Below are positions 19,910-28,451 of a stretch of 64,000 nucleotides of DNA, piece by piece; position 1 is the stretch's first letter, and each line of letters starts with the position of its first letter. Under the pieces are notes generated by a model. The model was not told the DNA's origin, did not search any database, and was given only the letters and a program-made list of their open reading frames with translations. Location of the stretch: positions 152,702 through 216,701 of the forward strand of contig JAUJMY010000002.1 in NCBI GenBank assembly GCA_030446625.1. Direction: 5' to 3'. Origin of the DNA: Gaiellaceae bacterium. GTDB taxonomy: Bacteria; Actinomycetota; Thermoleophilia; Gaiellales; Gaiellaceae. The position numbers and the translations under genes are program-made.

Positions 19910-21109
19910 ATCCCGACAGCCGAGGGGATTGTCTTGCGCGTGATCTCGGAGCCTTCTACGTCGTAGCCGACGATGGTGTGGAGACGCCGCCGTGCCGGGT
20001 GGTGCTTCTCGGGGATCTCCACGAGGACGAATCCGGCTGCGGGTAGCAGTCGGTTTCGGCTGCCGTCACGGAAGCGCAGTTCGATATTCGCGATGTCGCC
20101 GCCGGTCGTCCCGAATAGCAGTACGGCGGTGCCGGTATTCTGGATGCCGAGGTCGAGCGCGGAACCGGTCCGTCGCCGCTCGACGCACCCGCTGCCTGCG
20201 CGGTAGGCGTAACAGATACGCCCGTCCGTGGCGGGCGCGACCACGAGCGTCCGCCGTGTGCCACTGCTGCCGTGCGCGTCGATGACGGTGCGGATCTGGC
20301 TTCGGTCGGCGGCTCGAGGGAGACCATCGGCAGCGGTCTCGAGCGCCGGATCTGAGTTCGCGAAGCGGTGCTCTGCGACAGGTTCGCCGGCGGCGTCGTA
20401 GGCCGTGAGCAGAGCAGCACGATGACCCTGCACTAGATGCTCTTGCGGGACTTCGACGACGAAGAGGCCTGCGCTGATCGGTGCTGACACCCACGCGATC
20501 GGAACCTCGGCTTCGTCTCCGTCCTCGTATCGCAGCTGGAGGCGTTCCGTCGCTCGATCGAGTACGTGGCCGCCGATCAGCCCGGAGTCGCCTGGTGTTT
20601 CGACGCTCCTAACTGCAACGGGCGCGTCGCGACGCGAGCAGGCGGAAAGGAGGTCCGGCAATGCCCAGCAGAAGCCTCCGTTCTTCGTCGGTGCCGCCCA
20701 CAGAGTCAGCTCGCGGCCCTGCAACTTCGCCTCAATCACCTTCCGAGCTTGACTCGGGAGCGCCACTGGCGCGCCCGCGCCCGTTGGGCCTGCAGCCAGC
20801 TGCCCGAACTCCAGCTGAACAGGTGCGGGCGCAAGATCTGCCATAAGGAAGTCGACGATGTGGCGCTGGAGCCCGACGGCAGGCGCCGCGACCGCCACCG
20901 TGACAAGACAGACCATTGCCAGAGCAAGCGCGCGGCCCCGCCGCGACGGACGGGAGCGCCGCGCTGGAGAAGGCTTCGGTTCGCGAGCCTCCGTCGCTGT
21001 GATCGAGGTCAGCACGCCGGCATGCCAATCCTCGGGGACGACATCGCGAACAGCCTCGTCCGGCACCGGATTCGCTGCGGCGAGTTGCATCAGCGTCGGC
21101 TGCCTCGCC
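19855..21109 (-). CDS. Membrane-anchored protein coupled to an ECF sigma factor (probable anti-sigma partner)
   Basis: 418 aa; the GTG at 21111 shares one base with the sigma stop (TAGTG). The cytoplasmic N-terminus (about 1-58) could bind sigma. One membrane span (about 60-80, ALALAMVCLVTVAVAAPAVGL) follows, then a 330-residue extracytoplasmic domain with several Cys (GFCWALPDLLSACSR, RICYAYRAGSGCV), suggesting disulfides. No zinc HxxxCxxC anti-sigma motif is seen. The role is inferred from gene order and topology. Third positions are less GC-rich than in core genes. The coordinate of the GTG first base is 21111; the end given here is within two bases of it. Confidence 0.7.
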
Positions 21110-21110
21110 A

Positions 21111-21707
21111 CTAGCGCGCCTCCTTCGCTGCAGTCTCGAGCTGCTCCGGGTGCGTGAAACCAACCCCCTCCGGCTGGATGTCCGCGAGCTCACGCCGGAA
21201 GCGGCGGCGGGCGCGGTGGAGCCGGACGCGGAATGCCACCGCCGAACAGCCAAGTACCTGCGCAGCCTGCGCGGGCGTCAGCCCCTCCCAGGCGATGAGC
21301 TTCAACGCCTCCTGGTCGTCTGGCGCGAGCGCGCCGAGTGCCTCAGCGACGACTCCGCCGCCGCCTGCGCTTGCGCCTCCGGTTGGTTGCGGCGCCGCCT
21401 CGTCCGCCAGCCGCGCCACGAGCCTTAGATGACGCACTGCTGAGCGGCGCTGGTTCGCCAGCGTTCGGCGCGTCGTCAACAGGAGCCAGGGGAGTGGATC
21501 TGCGGGTAACTCGTCGAAGCGCCGCCAGGCGGCGAGAAAAGTCTCCGCGACTGCGTCCTTCGCCAGCTCGATGGGAGCCCGGCGAAGGGCATAGGCGAGC
21601 ACCCGCTGTTCGTGCTGCCGGTACATCCTCTCGAAATTCGAGCGCTTCTCGATCCGCAACCTTTCGTGCTCGGCGCTACCTAGCGTCCGTCTCTCATGTT
21701 CGGCCAC
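21111..21707 (-). CDS. ECF-type RNA polymerase sigma factor
   Basis: 198 aa from the GTG at 21707 (VAEHERRTLGSAEHERL). Region 2 is YRQHEQRVLAYALRRAPIELAKDAVAETFLAAWRRFDELPADPLPWLL and region 4 is DDQEALKLIAWEGLTPAQAAQVLGCSAVAFRVRLHRARRRFRREL, the canonical ECF architecture. It is followed, with one shared base, by the membrane-anchored partner gene. Likely responds to an envelope signal. Possible targets are the two secreted proteins encoded divergently just upstream. A longer in-frame extension to 21974 exists but has poor codon bias. Confidence 0.9.
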   Translation of the reverse strand: MAEHERRTLGSAEHERLRIEKRSNFERMYRQHEQRVLAYALRRAPIELAKDAVAETFLAAWRRFDELPADPLPWLLLTTRRTLANQRRSAVRHLRLVARLADEAAPQPTGGASAGGGGVVAEALGALAPDDQEALKLIAWEGLTPAQAAQVLGCSAVAFRVRLHRARRRFRRELADIQPEGVGFTHPEQLETAAKEAR

Positions 21708-21987
21708 GCCGCGATCGTTACATCGTTCGCGTCGTGCCGCCACGGTCTTCGGCCCGCACGACCCGACCCGCTGTAACGCGCGGACCGTACCTGGACATCG
21801 TCGGCGTAGCGATGTTCTTCGGAAGGAGGTACGCGACCACGAGATACTCGCTGCGGCAGTTGTGCCTGGCTGCATCGCGGGACGCATCAGGTCGGCAGCA
21901 GCGCGCTGTCGGCGCGTCCAAACCGAACAGGCAGTGCTGCGAACCCGAATGTGCTCGAGGTTTCCGTGCTGCAAGAGAGGACCCGTT

Positions 21988-22374
21988 GTGAATGCCGTTC
22001 TTCATCCAGCGCGTCGGTCGGCGCGACTATCGGTGCTCGTCGGTCTCGTTGCGCTGATTTTCGCCGGCGTCGCCGCAGCGGAGATCTTCCGCTACAGCTC
22101 AACCAGCGTCGTGGCACCGGGGGCGACGTTCCGCACGGACGGACATACGTGGCGTGAACACAACCGCGTCTGTCGCGCCGACAACTCCGGTCTCGCGCGG
22201 GCACGCTACTACGCACCCGGCGGCACGACCGTCATCTCGGATACAGGCGTCCTCTGGACGAACTGCCAAACCGGAGCGCTGGCCGCGCTCGAAAACAACG
22301 GCGACTACATCTCCTGGTGCAGGCACGAAGGCACCGTCAGCTGGGAGATCGTCTGCCAAACGACCCGACCGTGA
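21988..22374 (+). CDS. Small secreted protein of unknown function
   Basis: 128 aa. GTG start after AGAGAGG. Signal peptide near residues 9-31 (ARLSVLVGLVALIFAGVAAAE). The mature part has three Cys (NRVCRADN, TNCQTG, WCRHEG, VCQTT region) and a compact beta-rich look (GTTVISDTGVLWTNC). Divergent from the ECF sigma operon and followed 23 bases later by another secreted protein. No family recognised. Codon bias is weaker than that of core genes, suggesting acquisition. Confidence 0.7.
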   Translation: MNAVLHPARRSARLSVLVGLVALIFAGVAAAEIFRYSSTSVVAPGATFRTDGHTWREHNRVCRADNSGLARARYYAPGGTTVISDTGVLWTNCQTGALAALENNGDYISWCRHEGTVSWEIVCQTTRP

Positions 22375-22397
22375 ACACCAGCCGAAAGGAGCCGGTG

Positions 22398-23036
22398 ATG
22401 CGATCTACGAAGAAAGCATTCTCCGCTGCCGCCATGGTGAGCGCGGTGGCGCTCGCAGGCGGTGTCTACGCGACGGCAAGCGGTGCCGGTCAACGCGTCG
22501 TTCCATCCGTCGTTCCGAACATGAGCGTCTTCGCAGACGAGCGGCAGCCGGGCACGACGGAGCCTCAACTCGCGGCGACGTTCGTCTCCCCACACGACAC
22601 GGCCGACATGGAACGGACGCGAGTCCTCGCGCAGGCTCTCGGTCGGCACCACTCCCGCCTCGTCGCCTTCCCGAGCGCAACCGGAGCGTCGGTCTGCTAT
22701 GCCCTGCTCGGGCGCACGACGCGAGATCCCGCAATGAGCTACTGCTACCAGCCTCTCGCCGCGGACGCACCCGGCCCGCTCGCAGGGCAACACTTCCACG
22801 CCGCCGCCCTCTACTCGAACATCGACGGGCACGCCGGAGTACAGCTGTTTGGGATCGCGTTCGACGACGTCGACTCGATTCGGGTCCAGATCAACGGCAC
22901 GTATCGAATGGTGCCCGTACGCAACAACGGTTTCTACCTCGACCTGCCGAACACCGCCCACGAAGCCGTCGGCCTCGTCGAGGCAACGCTCACCGACGGA
23001 ACGATCCAGCAGCACGACATCCAGGCCGGCGGCTGA
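22398..23036 (+). CDS. Secreted protein of unknown function
   Basis: 212 aa, AGGAG seven bases before the ATG. Signal peptide MRSTKKAFSAAAMVSAVALAGGVYATASGA (about 1-30). The mature domain has two Cys (SVCYALLG and MSYCYQPL) and repeats the layout of the extracytoplasmic domain of the anti-sigma-like protein: a Cys-containing strand, a LFGIAFDDVDSIRVQINGTYRMVPVRNNGFYLDLP block, and EATLTDGTIQQHDI. The resemblance (compare LLFGTTGGDIANIELRFRDGSRNRLL and GFVLVEIP in the sigma partner) suggests the two share a domain. Hairpin GGCTCC-CGCA-GGAGCC lies about 35 bases downstream. Confidence 0.72.
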   Translation: MRSTKKAFSAAAMVSAVALAGGVYATASGAGQRVVPSVVPNMSVFADERQPGTTEPQLAATFVSPHDTADMERTRVLAQALGRHHSRLVAFPSATGASVCYALLGRTTRDPAMSYCYQPLAADAPGPLAGQHFHAAALYSNIDGHAGVQLFGIAFDDVDSIRVQINGTYRMVPVRNNGFYLDLPNTAHEAVGLVEATLTDGTIQQHDIQAGG

Positions 23037-23388
23037 CAAGGCCGCCGCGCGAAGCTCGACAGCCCGCTCGCCGGGGCTCCCGCAGGAGCCTCGCGAGCGC
23101 GTTGGCCGACGCGGATCGTCCACGTCCCACACACGCCGCTTCGGGCGTGCGCAGTAATGCGGACCCGGTTCATGCCCCACGGCGACGCGCCCTGTTCCGT
23201 GGCGCGGTTCATTTGTGCGCGTGTTTCTTGATCGGCGGGTCGGCTAACTAAGCGCGTTTGCGGCGGGCAAATCACGTGCTTGTGGTTCGCCGCGTTCGTC
23301 TGTGTGGTCCGTGCTCACGGGTTTCAGTCAGCCGTCTCCGTGCGCGGCTTGAACAGGCGGAATTCGATCAAGTCACAAGGCGAAACCA
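23037..23388. other. Intergenic stretch without a supported gene
   Basis: About 350 bases with lower GC and no open frame with sensible codon bias on either strand. One small hairpin (near 23072-23087) may terminate the secreted-protein gene. I see nothing else to annotate. Confidence 0.6.
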
Positions 23389-24309
23389 TCAACTCCTGCG
23401 GACCTGTCCCGCGGCGGCACGCGCACCCGTAAGCCGTCGCAGCGTCCGTGCGGCGGCAGGCTCGGCCACAGCGATCCCGCCCATGATCAGGCCGGCGCCC
23501 GCCCACGCGATCCAGCCCAGGCGGTCACCCGCGAGCGTGTAGCCGAAGAGCGCAGCGAAGACGGGCTCCATCGCAAACGCGAGCGCCGTGCGGGTCGCGC
23601 TCGTCCGGCGCTGCGCCCACGTCTGGATGAGGAAGGCGAGCGCGCTCGCGAAGACGCCGGTGACGAGCAGCGCGCCCCAGACCGTCCACCCGCGCGGGAG
23701 CTCGATCTGCCGGAGCGCGAGCGCGACGAGCGCGAAGCCGCCGAACGCCGCGAGCATCTCCGCCTGCGTGAACGCGAGCGCGTCGTAGCGAGGCGCGTAG
23801 CGCTCCATCAGCACGATCTGGAGCGAGTACGCGGCGGAGCCCGCGAGCACCAGCGCGTCGCCGCCGAGCGACCCCGCCGCGAAGCCGGAGAGGAGCGCGA
23901 GCCCGACGGTCGCGAGCCCGACGCCCGACCAGACGGCGCGGCCGGCGCGGACGCGAAAGAGCGCGAGCGCGAGGAGCGGCGTGAAGACGACGTAGAGGCC
24001 GGTGATGAAGCCCGCGCTGGACACCGTCGTCCGCTCGAGCCCCGCCGTCTGAAGCGCGTAGCCGGCCGCGAGCAGCAGCCCGAGCACGGCACCTGTGGCG
24101 GCTCCGCGCCGCCCGAGCGTGCGCAGGCGGGGCGCGGCGGGGATCGCGAGCGTCGCGCTCGCGATCGCGAAGCGCAGCGCCAGGAACGCGAACAGCGGGT
24201 AGACCGCAACCGCGTCCTTGACCTGGACGAACGTGACGCCCCAGACCGCCGTGACCGCGATCAGCGCGAGCAGCGCGCCGCGCGAGCTCCACGCGTGCCG
24301 GTCGGTCAT
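23389..24309 (-). CDS. EamA/DMT-family transporter
   Basis: 306 aa with ten predicted membrane helices in two EamA repeats: ALLALIAVTAVWGVTFVQVKDAV..., SSAGFITGLYVVFTPLLALAL closing the first half, and TRTALAFAMEPVFAALFGYTLAGDRLGWIAWAGAGLIMGGIAVAE closing the second. A drug/metabolite exporter of the inner membrane, substrate unknown. The ATG overlaps (ATGA) the stop of a truncated duplicate of its own first helix immediately upstream. Confidence 0.9.
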   Translation of the reverse strand: MTDRHAWSSRGALLALIAVTAVWGVTFVQVKDAVAVYPLFAFLALRFAIASATLAIPAAPRLRTLGRRGAATGAVLGLLLAAGYALQTAGLERTTVSSAGFITGLYVVFTPLLALALFRVRAGRAVWSGVGLATVGLALLSGFAAGSLGGDALVLAGSAAYSLQIVLMERYAPRYDALAFTQAEMLAAFGGFALVALALRQIELPRGWTVWGALLVTGVFASALAFLIQTWAQRRTSATRTALAFAMEPVFAALFGYTLAGDRLGWIAWAGAGLIMGGIAVAEPAAARTLRRLTGARAAAGQVRRS

Positions 24310-24434
24310 CGCAGACGGGCGGACGGGCGCGGCCCGCCCGCCCTGAATGCCGGCAGCGCAAGCGCCGCCGACGCCTGGACGAACGTGACGCCCCAGATCG
24401 CCGTGACCGCGATCAGCGCGACGAGGGCGAGCAC
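24306..24434 (-). pseudogene. Truncated duplicate of the EamA N-terminus
   Basis: A 42-codon frame from GTG 24434 encodes VLALVALIAVTAIWGVTFVQ, almost identical to the first helix of the adjacent EamA transporter at protein and DNA level. It then continues into unrelated sequence and stops in ATGA overlap with the intact gene. Reads as the remnant of a tandem EamA duplication, now possibly a short leader ORF. Confidence 0.65.
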
Positions 24435-24497
24435 CGCGCGAGCTTACGGTCACCGGCCTCGCCGACGGCGGCGCGGCGCGTTCGGGCTTCGGCGCCG

Positions 24498-24695
24498 CTA
24501 GGAGTCCGCGATCACCTGCCCGGTGTCGTCGTCCCACGCGCCGATCCCTTCGCCCGCGCGCTGCGCGGCCTCGTCGGGATCGACGTCGGCAGGCCCGACG
24601 TCCTTCCAGACCGTGCCTTCCTCCGCCACGCGCTGCTGCGTCGCGTTGCGACCTTCCTCGTCGACGGCTTCCTCGCCGCGGAACTGCTCATCCAT
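24498..24695 (-). CDS. Small acidic soluble protein
   Basis: 65 aa, MDEQFRGEEAVDEEGRNATQQRVAEEGTVWKDVGPADVDPDEAAQ..., with GGAGGAGG-type ribosome site at the same spacing as the M23 gene. Very acidic, no hydrophobic segment, probably disordered. No family recognised. It lies divergent to pepT. Confidence 0.7.
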   Translation of the reverse strand: MDEQFRGEEAVDEEGRNATQQRVAEEGTVWKDVGPADVDPDEAAQRAGEGIGAWDDDTGQVIADS

Positions 24696-24765
24696 CTGCG
24701 CCTCCTCCGGACCGTGTGCGCCGGTTGTCGTCACGAGAGACGCGCGCCAAACGTACGCTCCCTTC

Positions 24766-26046
24766 GTGGCCGTCGACGCCTTCACGTCGGAGATCGCGCG
24801 CGAGACGGCGCCCGACGCGCTGGAGCGCTTCCTGCGCTACGTCCGGATCGACACGCAGTCCGCCTCCGAGTCGGACACGTACCCGAGCACGTCGAAGCAG
24901 CTCGACCTGAGCCGCGTCCTCGTCGAGGAGCTGCGCGAGCTCGGTCTCGACGACGCGCACCTCGACGAGCACGGCTACGTGTTCGCGACGATCCCCGCGA
25001 CGACGGAGCGGAACGTGCCGACGATCGGCTTCGTCGCGCACGTGGACACGAGCCCCGACGTGAGCGGCGCCGGCGTCGAGCCGCAGGTCGTGCGCTACGA
25101 CGGGAGCGACCTGGCGCTTCCCGGCGACCCTGACCAGGTGCTCCGTCCGCAGGACATGCCCGAGCTCGCGAACCACGTCGGCCACGAGATCGTCACGAGC
25201 GACGGCACGACGCTGCTCGGCGCCGACGACAAGGGCGGCGTCGCGGAGATCATGGCCGCCGCGGCGTACCTCGTCCGGCACCCCGAGCTCGAGCACGGGC
25301 CGATCCGGGTCGCGTTCACGCCCGACGAGGAGGTGGGCGCGGGGACCGACTACTTCGACATCGAGCGCTTCGGAGCGCGCGTCGCCTACACGCTCGACGG
25401 CTCGATCGCCGGCGAGCTCCAGGAGGAGACGTTCGCGGCGCTCGGGGCGCGGGTCGACTTCTACGGGCGGAGCGTCCACCCCGGGACGGCGAAGGGCATC
25501 CTCGTGAACGCGATCAAGCTCGCAGCCGACTTCGTCGGGCGGCTGCCCGTGGACAAGCTCTCGCCGGAGACGACCGAGGAGCGGCAGGGATTCGTCCATC
25601 CGGTGCGCATCGAGGGCGGCGTCGAGCAGGCGACCGTGACCCTAATCCTGCGCGACTTCGACGAGGGCGAGCTGGCGCGCCACGAGCAGCTCGTGCGCCG
25701 GCTGGCGCAGGAGGCGGTCGAGGGCAAGGTGAACGCGCGCGCGGAGGTGTCGGTCCGGCGCCAGTACCGGAACATGATCGAGTACCTACGGCGGGAGCCG
25801 CGCGCCGTCGCGGCCGCGGAGGAGGCGATCCGCCGAGCGGGGCTCGAGCCGAAGAAGACGCTCGTGCGCGGCGGCACCGACGGCTCGAGGCTGTCGGAGA
25901 AAGGCCTGCCGACGCCGAACATCTTCACGGGCGGCCACGAGTACCACAGCCGCCGCGAGTGGATCTGCGTCCAGGACATGGGCGCCGCCGTCGCGACCAT
26001 CGTGCACCTCGCCGGAATCTGGGCCGAAAGCGGCGGGGACACGTAG
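24766..26046 (+). CDS. pepT: Peptidase T (tripeptide aminopeptidase)
   Basis: 426 aa M20B zinc aminopeptidase that releases the N-terminal residue of tripeptides. Metal and catalytic blocks: VAHVDTSPD (His ligand and Asp), GADDKGGVAEIMAA (bridging Asp), FTPDEEVGAG (catalytic Glu and Glu ligand), YTLDGS, dimerisation-domain motif GRSVHPGTAKG, RGGTDGSRLS and the last ligand in FTGGHEYHSRREW. The start is the GTG six bases after a TACGCT -10 box, implying a leaderless mRNA. The palindrome 60 bases downstream probably ends transcription. Confidence 0.95.
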   Translation: MAVDAFTSEIARETAPDALERFLRYVRIDTQSASESDTYPSTSKQLDLSRVLVEELRELGLDDAHLDEHGYVFATIPATTERNVPTIGFVAHVDTSPDVSGAGVEPQVVRYDGSDLALPGDPDQVLRPQDMPELANHVGHEIVTSDGTTLLGADDKGGVAEIMAAAAYLVRHPELEHGPIRVAFTPDEEVGAGTDYFDIERFGARVAYTLDGSIAGELQEETFAALGARVDFYGRSVHPGTAKGILVNAIKLAADFVGRLPVDKLSPETTEERQGFVHPVRIEGGVEQATVTLILRDFDEGELARHEQLVRRLAQEAVEGKVNARAEVSVRRQYRNMIEYLRREPRAVAAAEEAIRRAGLEPKKTLVRGGTDGSRLSEKGLPTPNIFTGGHEYHSRREWICVQDMGAAVATIVHLAGIWAESGGDT

Positions 26047-26102
26047 GTTGCCCCGCGGCCCTTGCGCGCCAGAGACGCGGCGGCGCGCAGGAGCACGTCG
26101 CG

Positions 26103-26130
26103 ACGGCCGGAAGCGATCGCTTCCGGCCGT
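26103..26130. terminator. Perfect 28-base palindrome between convergent pepT and csbD-like genes
   Basis: ACGGCCGGAAGCGA followed directly by its reverse complement. It would act as a bidirectional factor-independent hairpin, although there is no T tract. The core GGAAGC-N4-GCTTCC recurs at 26431 and 37791. Confidence 0.6.
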
Positions 26131-26158
26131 GCGAACGTAGCTGGGGAAGGACCGCCGC

Positions 26159-26338
26159 CTAGTCGCGGTCTCGAATGTCGTCGACGACGTCTTCGGCGCG
26201 GTCCTTGACGTCGCCGGCGGCGTCCTTCGTGTCGCCCCAGGCGCCCTGCACCTCGCCCTCGCGCTCGAGCGACTCGTCGCCTGTCGCGTCGCCGAGCTTG
26301 TCCTTCACGTCCCCTTCGACCTGATCCCAGTCGGCCAC
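26159..26338 (-). CDS. CsbD-like small stress protein
   Basis: 59 aa, GTG start (VADWDQVEGDVKDKLGDATGDE) with AGGAG five bases upstream. A single helix of acidic/Lys heptads with KDAAGDVKDRAEDVVDD, the pattern of CsbD-family general stress proteins. Biochemical role unknown; members are typically induced by salt, heat or stationary phase. The gene converges on pepT. Confidence 0.78.
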   Translation of the reverse strand: MADWDQVEGDVKDKLGDATGDESLEREGEVQGAWGDTKDAAGDVKDRAEDVVDDIRDRD

Positions 26339-26430
26339 GGTGGCTCCTTTCGTCGGGAGAGCGTGTCTGTCCGCTACTTCCGCTTCGCAAACGAAAGCGG
26401 CGCGACGCGAGCACGGCTAGGTCGGACGGG

Positions 26431-26448
26431 CGGAAGCGATGGCTTCCG
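26431..26448. repeat. Palindromic repeat, GGAAGC family
   Basis: CGGAAGC-GATG-GCTTCCG, with flanks related to the copies at 26103 and 37791. Intergenic, between the csbD-like and Gly-rich genes. Confidence 0.6.
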
Positions 26449-26479
26449 GGCGTTGCGCCGCGAGCGCGCAGAAAGGGGT

Positions 26480-26503
26480 GCGGGGGAACCTGGGTTCCCC
26501 CGC
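26480..26503. repeat. Hairpin repeat, GGGGAACC family, probable terminator of the Gly-rich gene
   Basis: Eleven-base perfect arms GCGGGGGAACC / GGTTCCCCCGC with a 2-base loop, four bases after the stop of the minus-strand gene. On the minus strand it is followed by GCACCCCTTTCTGCGCG. Related copies lie at 37586 and 52276. Confidence 0.65.
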
Positions 26504-26507
26504 CCTA

Positions 26508-26777
26508 CTAGATACCGCCGGACGACCCGCCCATGTCGTCGTCCTCCATGCCGCCGCCCGTGCCGCCGCCGAGGCCGCCTTCCTCGCCGCCCGTGCCGCC
26601 ACCGAGGCCGCCTTCCTCGCCCATGCCGCCGCCGAGGCCGCCTTCCTCGCCCATGCCGCCGCCGAGGCCGCCTTCCTCGCCGCCCATGCCGCCGCCGATC
26701 TCGTCGTCTTCCATGCCGCCGCCCAGACCGCCTTCGGTGCCGCCCTGCTGACCGCCCTCCTGTTCCCAATCGGACAT
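26508..26777 (-). CDS. Gly/Glu/Met-rich repeat protein
   Basis: 89 aa beginning MSDWEQEGGQQGG, with AAGGAGGAG upstream. The rest is tandem GGLGGGMGEE-type units (about six) with acidic patches EDDEIGG and a final EDDDMGGSSGGI. Disordered and strongly acidic. The MSDW start recalls the VADW start of the neighbouring csbD-like gene, hinting at a shared N-terminal signal or ancestry. Function unknown. Confidence 0.7.
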   Translation of the reverse strand: MSDWEQEGGQQGGTEGGLGGGMEDDEIGGGMGGEEGGLGGGMGEEGGLGGGMGEEGGLGGGTGGEEGGLGGGTGGGMEDDDMGGSSGGI

Positions 26778-26863
26778 CTCGAGTCTCCTCCTTCGGAAGG
26801 GTTGCGGTGCGCGCACGATGTTCCGCACGCCGCGAGCGTAAAACGTGGGGCTACGCTCTGTCT

Positions 26864-27856
26864 ATGGCGCCGCTCGTGGACGGCTGGGGCCGTGAGATCG
26901 GCTCCGTCCGCGTCTCGGTCACCGACAAGTGCAACTTTCGCTGCCGCTACTGCATGCCGGCGGACGGGCTCGAGTGGCTTCCGCACGCGGAGCTGCTGAC
27001 GTTCGAGGAGATCGCGCGGCTCGTGCGCGTGCTGGCGGCGATGGGCGTCGGGGAAGTCCGCCTCACCGGGGGCGAGCCGCTGGCGCGCCGCGGCCTTCCG
27101 GAGCTGGTCGCGCTCCTCTCCACGGTCGACGGCGTCCACGACCTCTCGCTGACGACGAACGGCGTCCTGCTCGACCGGCTCGCGGCGCCGCTCGTGCGCG
27201 CGGGTCTCACGCGCCTGAACGTCTCGCTCGACTCGCTCAACCACGTCCGCTTCGCGCAGATGACTCGCCGCGACGCGCTCGACCGTGTCCTCGCGGGGCT
27301 CGAGGAGGCGGAGCGCCACCCGCAGCTGCGCCCGATCAAGGTCAACTGCGTCGCGGTGCGCGGCTTCACGGAGATCGAGGTCCCCGCCCTCGCCGAGCTC
27401 GCGCGCCGGAAGCCGTACGTCGTGCGCTTCATCGAGTTCATGCCGCTCGACGCCGACGAGGCGTGGCGCGGGGACGAGGTGCTGAGCGGCGCCGAGATCC
27501 GCGCGCTCGTCGAGGCGCGGTGGGGGCCGCTCGTCGAGCTCCCCACGAAGGCGTCGTCGACGGCGCGCAGGTTCCGCTTCGCGGACGGCATCGGCGAGCT
27601 CGGCTTCGTCAGCCCGGTTTCCGAGCCCTTCTGCTCCGCCTGCGACCGAATCCGCGTGACTGCCGACGGGCAGCTGCGCACGTGCCTCTTCTCACGGCGG
27701 GAGTGGGATCTGAAGGGGCCGCTGCGCGCCGGCGCGTCGGACGCCGAGCTCGAGCAGTTGATCCGGCACGCCGTCCGACACAAGGAGCTCAAGCACCGGA
27801 TCAACGACGCGGGCTTCGTCCGCGCGAGCCGGTCGATGTCGCAGATCGGCGGATGA
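26864..27856 (+). CDS. moaA: GTP 3',8-cyclase (molybdenum cofactor biosynthesis)
   Basis: 330 aa radical-SAM enzyme for the first step from GTP to cyclic pyranopterin monophosphate. The N-terminal cluster motif C-x3-C-x2-C is CNFRCRYC. RLTGGEPLARRGL is the SAM-binding glycine-rich strand. The C-terminal second cluster is FCSACDRIR...GQLRTCLF (C-x2-C-x13-C). The usual C-terminal GG dipeptide is present (SQIGG). Exactly six bases separate TACGCT from the ATG, so the mRNA is predicted leaderless. No other moa or moe gene is nearby. Confidence 0.96.
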   Translation: MAPLVDGWGREIGSVRVSVTDKCNFRCRYCMPADGLEWLPHAELLTFEEIARLVRVLAAMGVGEVRLTGGEPLARRGLPELVALLSTVDGVHDLSLTTNGVLLDRLAAPLVRAGLTRLNVSLDSLNHVRFAQMTRRDALDRVLAGLEEAERHPQLRPIKVNCVAVRGFTEIEVPALAELARRKPYVVRFIEFMPLDADEAWRGDEVLSGAEIRALVEARWGPLVELPTKASSTARRFRFADGIGELGFVSPVSEPFCSACDRIRVTADGQLRTCLFSRREWDLKGPLRAGASDAELEQLIRHAVRHKELKHRINDAGFVRASRSMSQIGG

Positions 27857-28034
27857 GCTTCTAAGAAGCTCTAACGAAACGAAGGACAGGCCGCCGTCGC
27901 GTGCTCGCCGGCACGATGCTGCGTCCTCAGTCGCGCCAAGCGCTGCTATTGCCGCTCCCTGCGTCCTTGCCTCGCACTCGGCGGTCACGCGCGTCGACGC
28001 GTCATCATTCCGTTAGAGCTTCTAAGCTCGGCGG

Positions 28035-28419
28035 GTGCTGCGCGAAGGCCCGATCCCGGCGTTCGCCCACGGCCTGATCGGCTACGCGTTCGGGATCCTG
28101 CTGATCGCGGCGCCGTTCCTGTTCGCGTTCGAGTCGAGCGCCGCGACCGCCGTGGCGATCGTCGCCGGCGTCACGACGCTCCTCGTCGAGGCCGCGAGCG
28201 ACCTGCCGACGGGGCTTGCAAAGGTGATCCCCGTGGGAGTGCACGTCGTGCTCGACTTCGTGATCGCGGGGGCTTTGATCGGGCGCCCCGTTCCTGTTCG
28301 GCTTCTCCGATGAGTCCACGCCGACCGCGCTCTTCATCGCACTCGGCGTGCTCGGCCTGCTCGTCCCGATCGGGACGCGGTTCCTGCCGCCGCGCGCACC
28401 GCAGCACGCCCGCGGGTAG
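28035..28419 (+). pseudogene. Small multi-span membrane protein gene with frameshift
   Basis: GTG start six bases after TAAGCT. Frame 1 encodes LREGPIPAFAHGLIGYAFGILLIAAPFLFAFESSAATAVAIVAGVTTLLVEAASD...VLDFVIAGALIG, about three spans. Near 28277 (GGGCGCCCC) the good frame moves and continues as PFLFGFSDESTPTALFIALGVLGLLVPIGTRFLPPR to TAG 28419. The internal similarity APFLFAFESS / PFLFGFSDES shows two homologous halves and confirms that both parts belong together. Intact length would be about 127 aa. One-base insertion in the sequence is likely. Confidence 0.65.
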
Positions 28420-28451
28420 GCCCGACCGGAGCCGCGTCGTAGAATGAGGGG

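Noticed and set aside
21708..21987. Possible small gene between the sigma factor and the first secreted protein
   Set aside because: Open frames exist, but codon bias is poor and they only extend the neighbouring genes upstream of better starts.
20000..23400. Prophage or genomic island with mobility genes
   Set aside because: Base composition is milder, but there is no integrase, transposase, tRNA junction or direct repeat around it.
26533..26751. Pro/Ser/Met-rich + strand frame opposite the Gly-rich gene
   Set aside because: The minus-strand frame has a ribosome site, a family-like MSDW start and a downstream hairpin; the + frame has none.
27857..28034. Possible molybdenum-cofactor riboswitch or regulatory RNA near moaA
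   Set aside because: moaA has a leaderless start with no room for a 5' element, and the downstream gap shows no convincing structure.
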